From: Euperipatoides rowelli
Taxonomy: Eukaryota > Onychophora > Udeonychophora > Euonychophora > Peripatopsidae
Assembly: GCA_003024985.2 (NCBI GenBank)
Contig: PXIH01S0004036.1
Reading direction: 5' to 3' (one strand)
Length of the DNA stretch: 15,885 bases
Shown: positions 9,638 to 15,885 of the stretch, in pieces
Position numbering within the stretch: the first letter of the stretch is position 1
How the letters are laid out: each line of letters begins with the position of its first letter
The notes under the pieces: model-generated
What the model was told of the DNA's origin: nothing
The model's input: only the letters and a program-made list of their open reading frames with translations
Database searches by the model: none
Program-made: the position numbers and the translations under genes

Positions 9638-11879
9638 TATTATGTGAACCCCGATAGATTTGTGGGGATAAACCTAGATAACAATTTCTGTTTTAAACAT
9701 AGGTTTTTTTTTAATCTAAACACTCAATGATTATAAACAATAAGTGAGAATGAAAAGAAGAAAACAATTAAGCTTAACAGTTTTTTTTTAATGTTTGGAT
9801 AGAGTAGCTTATTGATGGTTTAAAGAATATGATAAAGAAAAATGTTACTTGGAATTAAATAATAAAGAAAGGTGCATAAAGATAGAGATAATGGGTAAAT
9901 AAATCAATAAATTGTCTTATGATGTTTAGATTTATAAATCTGATATTCTTACAACAAATTAATAAAAAAGGATAAATGTTATAGGAGTAAATAAGGTACT
10001 GTATGTCAATATCAGTTAAGACATTGCACTGTTGAAAATTGTGAAGGAAGCCTAACAACAAAACGTAGAGGCTTATCAAAGCAATATTTTAATCACTATG
10101 TAAAAATATCAGCCTTCAAATAAAAGCTGAAGTATCAATCCTAAAATATGAATCAGTTAAATCTGCCTTAAAAAAGCAACATACATAATACATGTATATG
10201 GAGCAATCTACTGTCAACAATGCTAACTAGTTATTATGATACTTTAATAGTCTAGTTATCTACAGTAGTTTAATAAATGTCTGGGTGGGAACATTATTAA
10301 AAATATTACCCTAAACTCATTTGTGCTCAGAAATGATAACAAATATACACTTTTAATATATTTTTTTCCTTCAATTTTAATGTGATATTTAAAAATTTTT
10401 TATTGCAACATTTGAGTTGTTGTGAGGTAATAAATGTTTTGCATACAATGATGATAATTGATGATTTAAAAACAATTTTAAACTTAATGTTATGTTTAAT
10501 CAGTAAACATAATTAATGATTACTAAATGATAACCTTAATCATTACTCCTTTGGAGTTTCACTGAACTTGATTATTGCTGAAATATTAAAGCCATTTTTT
10601 TTTTTCAAATAATTTTTTTTATGAAAAATATCATCAAATTAAGTGTTATTCACGTAGCCAACCACTGCAGATAATTCCATTTTCATTTCTAGCTTTGCGA
10701 CTAGCTGCAAGATTTTGAACAGAATCTTAGTACAGTATTGCATCTACTGTAAATTTAATTTTATGTTTCTGTATAATTCACCCCCCCCCCCCNCCCCTCC
10801 ATATCAATATTTTTTTTAAAAATTCAATTATAAACATCAATAAATAATCTGGACAAGATGCTTTGTGGAATTGTTTCTAAGTTTGACAATAAAAAAAAAT
10901 TAATTTCTTTCTTCGAATGAAATATTTTTTTCTTTTAGATATCAGAAATTTTTATTGGAATCAAGATGTTTCTTCATTGCTACAAATGCTAATTATCAAC
11001 TTGCATGTAACAAAAAGGTATCTGTAGCAAATTAAAACAGTACGGTACGTTAAAAATCAGTACTAATAAGTATTAGAATTCTGTCAAATAAATTTTTCAA
11101 AGATTTAAAAATATGATATAAGTATGGTACTGTATATACAAATCTTTTTACATCGTGTAAAAGTTTGTCCNTTTCAGAAATTCGATACGATTCTAATATA
11201 CTGCATGGTATAACATTGCCTTTTGAGCATCGGCCTTTAATTAGGTTAATATATAGAGCAAATTTTATCATAATGAACAAAAAATTAAGAAATATCAAGT
11301 CCTTTATTTTAACTTCTCGATTTTTCTCAGAATGAATTTCATTATTTAGATAAATAGCACCTGATAACCCTGAAAATCTCAGTCAATATTTTTTTTCCAC
11401 AATATTTCAAATACTGTAACATTATAAATAGTTGTAATGAAATCTTCCAAACATTTAAATGATTGTCTATATGAAAATTCAGTTGACCATAACAAAACAT
11501 ATTGATTGTCAATATATAGTCATCAAAGACTATGTAGAGAAAAAAAAATTATACCTATATGTTTTTGAATATACAGTATAAGAACCTGTTTAAAATCACG
11601 AGTTATCTCTTATCACTATGGTGCCAAATTATTGCTAAACAGGTGAGGTCAATTTTACAATGTTTACCAATAACCTTAACAAAAAAAATGTTTACATCTT
11701 TAAGTATATCCTAGTGAACCAAAATCTCAACAGCTAATGCAATGACAAAGGAGAGGAGGACTTATGGAACCCTGATAAAAGACATTACGGACCTCTAAAT
11801 CCTAAAACTACCAATCAAATTTATTACTTTCTACATAACTCAAAATACAAAGCTAATTCAATGCAGACTTAGTAATGCT
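9638..11879. other. No gene identified; AT-rich non-coding DNA
   Basis: I found no exon or transposon protein here. The open frames complementary to 9855-10079 and 11050-11298 are hydrophobic AT-biased strings, and the second includes an unknown residue from the N at 11171. A + strand donor-like site, CTAAACAG|GTGAGG, lies near 11636-11648 without a supporting exon. The CR1-like fragment that begins just right of this stretch may extend to about 11800, but the motifs fade out. Confidence 0.5.
10781..10797 (+). repeat. Poly(C) run interrupted by an ambiguous base
   Basis: A C-run of 12 is followed by N at 10793 and four more C. The ambiguous base inside a homopolymer is most simply an unresolved base call, so the true length is uncertain. 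Confidence 0.95.
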
Positions 11880-12148
11880 GATAAGTCTGGATCTTCTTGA
11901 TATGAGCCCCACCAATGAAGCACTTAACATCATTCTAAATCCAATCAAAGGAAAGAGATCTCAAAGGTTTAAGCAAAGGCACAAGTAATTGAAATTAGTC
12001 GTACCTCCGGACATGAGACAACCACTTTCGTCTTTGGTACAGGAGTAATGTATGCATCTTTCCACTGAGGTGGAAAAATGCCTTGCTGAGGTGGAAAAAT
12101 ACCTTGCTGTAAAGAAGCATTAAAAATGTGTGACAGGGGATCAGCTAA
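11880..12148 (-). pseudogene. CR1-like reverse transcriptase fragment
   Basis: From 12148 leftward the minus strand reads LADPLSHIFNASLQQGIFPP, then QWKDAYITPVPKTK, then RLISITCAFA before a stop at 11969-11971. It continues TFE and, after a shift, FDWI(stop)NDVK and KIQTYQHY. This follows the order in CR1-type LINE reverse transcriptases: LA.PL..IFNASL..G.FP..WK.A.V.PIPKTK, then LRPISLT...K..E, W.L.D and the residues before the QYG block. Such enzymes copy LINE RNA at a nicked chromosomal target. The palm catalytic motifs are not found, stops are present, and a 21-bp duplication disrupts the finger region, so the fragment is dead. It has no flanking domains in the window. Confidence 0.75.
12068..12109 (-). 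repeat. 21-bp tandem duplication inside the CR1-like fragment
   Basis: AGGTGGAAAAATGCCTTGCTG at 12068-12088 is repeated at 12089-12109 with one difference (G/A). On the minus strand it keeps frame and doubles the residues QQGIFPP. Related enzymes carry this stretch once. It probably arose by slippage after the element lost function. Confidence 0.9.
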
Positions 12149-12872
12149 TTAACTGGCATAAATAAAAATAAAGATCTATAACAAAATCAGGTACAAGAAT
12201 ATAAATAATAGGGTAGTCTTTAAAAAAAAAAAAAAAATCTCTTACAGAATTTTTTTTCAATGACATTAAACAAAAATGATATAAAACTTAAAAACAAAAA
12301 AAAAAGTGGCTTTATAGCCCTAAAAAAATGCACAAAATAAGTTTTAACTGTATAATAAAATTAAAAAAAAAAGAAAAAGAAAAAAAAATCAAAGAAAATA
12401 AGCATAAACTAAGTATGGAGACAACAAAATTTAATTAAAGTAAAGCTTTAGCACAAGCACGGATGAAACAAAACTTTCACTAATCAAAAAAACTTTTCTT
12501 TCACACTGACTACAATGGAACGCAATATATTAATTAGTAGAATGTAAATTACCTACAGTAGCTGTAAACATTATTGATAGATGCATCAGGCTATTGATTT
12601 TTATTTTTTTCAAAATAGATATTGCAAAATAAGGTCATTTTTTCTTCTTCAAATATATTCAATGAAGAAACAAAGCCCAAACATGAAATTGGTCCTTTGG
12701 ACAGCCATAATGTTACAGAAATTATACTGTAGCATATAAACTTTAAATATTTGTGAGTAGGAAAGGCAAATATCTGCAGAGATAGTTTCTTCTGTGCTAG
12801 TGTAAAAGCACATCTTAAAGAAGATTTAAACACTTCAATTTTTCAAACCAAATTTTTGTTATTTATTACAAA

Positions 12873-12983
12873 CTGCATTCACTTATGGTTGATAGGCAAC
12901 CTAAACTTTAGGAGCATTTCCATTTAGCTAAGTCAATGAAATTTGGATAGTCTCCTGGAGCATTTCACCATAAGTGAGTGCAG
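12873..12983. repeat. Small inverted-repeat element, 111 bp
   Basis: The left end CTGCATTCACTTATGGT (12873-12889) pairs with ACCATAAGTGAGTGCAG (12967-12983) with one mismatch. Inside, GGAGCATTTCC (about 12911-12921) is echoed by GGAGCATTTCACC (about 12957-12969). The whole unit begins CTG and ends CAG, so it may be a tiny MITE-like element. No clear target duplication was seen. Confidence 0.6.
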
Positions 12984-13994
12984 CCAAATAAACACACTGT
13001 TATCACACCACAAATAAAGATTATATACAGTAGTAGTAGGCTAATATCTAAATAATGTACATATTGCTATATATGCAGACATATAAAGTAGTCATTACTT
13101 ATTAATGAAATAATATAATAATGGTTCTTTCATCAAGAATGATTATTCCCGGTTCATTGTCTGCATTATTCTCAGTAATTAAAAAAAATTTCTATTATAA
13201 CATATTTGATTTTTAAATGTTGTTCTCTCATCTAGCTGATCCATATACAGTATGTTATAAATATACCTTATTTAAGCAAAATAGGCTGCCAATCCCTTTT
13301 CTGAAACTATTTAAAATATTAATATTTGCTTGAAGGCAGGTAAAGAAATTGTAAATCTTGTGTTTTATGTACATAAAAAAGATAAATTCAAATAATATAC
13401 AACTTTTGTCATATGAATATTATCAAGGAAACATCAAGTATACTAGTTGTTTTTACCTTATTCTGCAGCTTTGTTATAAATCTAATTTACTATTTCATGT
13501 TATTCATTTTTAATGTTATATAATAGTTATTTCATGCTGAATATCCATTTATCATAACAGATGACATTATTAAAGCCATCTTGAATGGAAACGATTTTAT
13601 TTTCAAGAAATGACTACTATATAGTTTGCACAAGAGTATAGAAATACATAATTTACACATGTATGCGAACATTCACAGCAGCCATTAAAAAATTAAACTA
13701 ATTTCATTTGCATATAACAAAAGTATTTGACATTATTTGAGGCAATACTGGTGTACTAACAACAAAGTTATCAGATGAAAATATGCTGAATGGAACAGCA
13801 TTCATCAAAGTTATTTTAAATCATTGGAGTTATGTTAAATAACCGTGCAAACATAATAAAAAAATCCATTGTATTGACAGGAGATAGAGAAACCTCAAAA
13901 GCAACTAGGCTTGTAGCCATTGTGGAAAACATTCTAATCTTTATTTGTTTTGTGTGTGTATGTAAGACTAAATGAAATGATTTCAACTGGACCC

Positions 13995-14012
13995 AAGAGC
14001 CTGCAAGCTCTT
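13995..14012 (+). other. Short stem-loop followed by AATAAG
   Basis: AAGAGC (13995-14000) pairs with GCTCTT (14007-14012) around CTGCAA, and AATAAG follows at 14019. A stem-loop next to a poly(A)-signal-like hexamer is seen at the 3' end of some LINE transcripts. The preceding open stretch (ending TGA at about 13974) could be a tail remnant, but no protein motif supports it. Confidence 0.25.
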
Positions 14013-15360
14013 CAGATCAATAAGATTTTAGTTAACCTTGATCTAGCATCATTTCCCCAAAATATTTTACAAAAACACATTAATGTACATATCATTCTAT
14101 CTTTAATGTCAAAGTTTTAAAAAGCATATACAGTAGTTAGTTACATGCAAAAGAAATTAAATCAATTGTTTGTAATGACATACACTATACTATTTACTCA
14201 TACATGATTCATACATGCACACATTATATAAACTAGAATAGTAGGCTACTGAATATCAATTATTGCCCTTGATCTAGCAGGGGTTTTGGGTTATATGATT
14301 CTACATTTTAGAAACCACCAACTTTTAAATTAGTTACCTAACCATAGCCTAATAAAAATAATCTCCAATAGCAATAAATAGTCAAGGACAGACAAAAATA
14401 GAAATATGAACCTCTAACTAGTGCTTCTCAACTCAAAAAGACTTTACTAAAATAAATTTAAAAGAAATCCAAGAAAAAATTTTATTCTTTAAATGTGCAA
14501 ATTTTATTAAATTCTTTCTTCAAAACCTTTGCAAAATCAATAGCTTAAATAACAATTACGTATATGTTTATGTTAATTATTTTTAACTTCATGCAAGGGC
14601 CATGATCATTATACAGAAGAGGGAAGGTTTGAACATTTTGGACTGTATTATATTCTGATTTTAACTAAAGCAAAAGCACAATATTTTTGGTAGAATTTAA
14701 CAGTATATACAGAATGAAGTATTAATAGTAGCTAAACGTTTTTCACTTTAGCTTTAGAAAATTATTTTGTGACTAACAAATCATTTATTAATGACACAAA
14801 TAATGATTTGTAAACATATTAGGGTTTGATATTGATGGTCTAATCTTTTGTATACAGTAGTAGCAATATTATATGGAGAGACCTGTTGTAAAATGGAGAG
14901 AGTAAAATAAGATATAGAAAACAATCCCACACCCAATCATTCTTTACTCTTAAAATTTCAAGAACATTTTTTTTTTCAACAATGTATAACCAGGAAGGTT
15001 GGAGAAAAAATAAAACTACTTAACACAGGTTTATTAAACTTGAATCTATAACCAATGTCTTTTTTTTTTTAAATAATAACCCCTAATTTTCAAAACCTAG
15101 ATCAAGAGCTGCCTACATATAGTATCTTTTAGATGCAAAAATTATTTTAATTCAAGAATTGGTCTATTAGCGTTTCTAAAATATCCATAATATATGCCCA
15201 AAAGTAGAACTAAAAAATTTGGAGGGGAAAAAATACACAAACACACAAAAACATGACTGTTCATTTTCTAGAAAAATTACAACACCAACTTTTTATTAGA
15301 AAATGAAGAGAGAAAACTTAGTCAAAGCTTGAACAGGTGAGAGCAAGTTGAGAATCTTAC

Positions 15361-15426
15361 CATGGCATAGCCCTGTGGGGAAGGGGACTTAGCTCCACAA
15401 TACCGACTTGGACTGCTAGACTGAAA
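15361..15426 (-). CDS. Internal exon of an unidentified Ser/Pro-rich protein (66 nt, phase 0)
   Basis: The minus strand shows a branch-like CTGATAG/TTTACTAC, a pyrimidine-rich stretch TTTGTTTTGTTTTATTCAG, then 66 nt, then the donor ATG|GTAAGA. The 66 nt are open and translate as 22 residues starting FQSSSPSRYCGAKSPSPQ and ending GYAM. The block is clearly richer in G+C than its surroundings, as expected for coding sequence. The length is a multiple of three, so it could be skipped without a frame change. The residues (Ser/Pro with Arg/Lys) suggest a disordered, possibly phosphorylated linker of a larger protein. I do not recognise the protein. Other exons must lie outside the window to the right, and to the left further away or unrecognised. 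Confidence 0.65.
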
Positions 15427-15885
15427 CTGAATAAAACAAAACAAAGTTGTAGTAAACTATCAGCCAATGAGTATAAAAAAAAAATAATAAAGTTTAGTGA
15501 GCCAAAGAAAAAGAGAAGACCAAGAGAATTGACTAAAACAAGACAATTTCAAATATTAGCACGGAATATAAAAACACACACAGGGATTGCAAGTAATATT
15601 CCAAGGGTTCAAGCTTCTTTTGTTATTTTCCATTAAAAGATTAATTGAAAATAATGCATGTACAGTATCTCTCCTTTCCCAAGTTGAGCAATTCTAAAAA
15701 ATGTTTTTTTTTTTTGTTTTTTTTAAAATTATGAACTAGAACTTTTAATTCTGCAGCCTAGATCATTGTACTGTAGCCTATATACTGTATATACATGTAT
15801 TATGCATTTTTGAACCTGATCAATCATTTCAAAATTTACCTTCCTAAGCTGTTTCAAGATTTAAAATATATATATATAGTATTAA
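15427..15885 (-). other. Presumed upstream intron of the exon; no other gene seen
   Basis: This stretch precedes the exon acceptor on the minus strand. It holds T-runs, a TA microsatellite at about 15866-15878 and three TACTGTA/TACAGTA heptamers. A donor-like GGAAG|GTAAAT is present at about 15835-15845 on the minus strand, but the sequence before it lacks a good acceptor inside the window. Confidence 0.4.

Larger units (their letters stand above)
12161..15360. other. No gene identified; presumed intron of the minus-strand exon
   Basis: This 3.2-kb stretch lies immediately downstream of the exon at 15361-15426 on its strand and begins with that exon's donor site. Apart from a small inverted-repeat element at 12873-12983 and a stem-loop at 13995-14012, I see only A/T runs. 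The 80-codon minus frame at 12591-12833 has no recognisable domain. Several donor-like strings (GGCAG|GTAAAG near 13336, GAACAG|GTGAGA near 15335) are on the plus strand and have no matching exons. Confidence 0.45.

Noticed and set aside
10639-10743. 34-codon minus-strand frame preceded by a possible acceptor (CAAAATCTTGCAG), reading LVAKLEMKMELSAVVGYV
   Set aside because: The only downstream donor is weak (TAC|GTGAAT), the frame is short, and there is no similarity I can name.
11171-11171. Single N interrupting sequence
   Set aside because: Flanks are not duplicated, so it is treated as one ambiguous base call and not a gap or a junction.
11050-11298. 82-codon minus-strand frame
   Set aside because: Contains an unknown residue from an N and is a hydrophobic, AT-biased string with no motifs.
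12591-12833. 80-codon minus-strand open frame
   Set aside because: Does not resemble a known protein and lies in presumed intron; it overlaps no splice signals that would support an exon.
15840-15848. Possible 9-nt micro-exon on the minus strand between ACAG and GTAAAT
   Set aside because: The acceptor has no pyrimidine tract and 9 nt cannot be supported without transcripts; the true exon could also continue beyond the window.
1-15885. tRNA, rRNA, CRISPR arrays, bacterial promoters or terminators
   Set aside because: No cloverleaf with A/B boxes, no rRNA-like blocks and no regular spacer-repeat array were found; the window is eukaryotic.

Overview
This is an AT-rich (roughly 70% A+T by eye) eukaryotic, almost certainly metazoan, nuclear window. 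It has no operons or long open frames. It carries a short exon-like block with consensus splice sites, remnants of animal-type LINEs and hAT elements, a CAGGC-ended MITE, and many homopolymer runs. I cannot name the species. The repeat mix would fit a marine invertebrate or an early-diverging vertebrate.

Layout. Positions 1-82 look like one end of a hAT-type transposon that continues out of the left edge. 107-547 is a diverged inverted duplication (fold-back) with arms of about 180 bp. Its arms carry splice-like signals. 1067-1509 is a 169-bp block repeated exactly around a single N, with a 105-bp partial copy between. It contains the outer end of a second hAT element, whose transposase C-terminus is decayed on the minus strand at 1663-1975. 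2035-2464 is the C-terminal end of a LINE ORF2 on the plus strand. 2640-4040 is a decayed RTE-like endonuclease/reverse transcriptase on the minus strand, facing that LINE tail. The left 4 kb is therefore a stack of at least four dead mobile elements.

From 4.1 to 15.3 kb the sequence looks like intronic or intergenic DNA. The exceptions are a cluster of ATGCAAAT octamers with a perfect hairpin (7030-7574), a 505-bp TA-flanked MITE (9133-9637), a CR1-like reverse transcriptase fragment on the minus strand (about 11880-12150), and a small imperfect hairpin element (12873-12983).

The only host-gene candidate is a 66-nt exon on the minus strand at 15361-15426, with good acceptor and donor sites and an open phase-0 reading. 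If it is real, much of the window may be an intron of that gene. No complete host protein is encoded here and no new multi-gene system is visible. The most unusual signals are the fold-back with splice-like boundaries, the octamer cluster, and the strong excess of TACTGTA/TACAGTA heptamers across the whole window.
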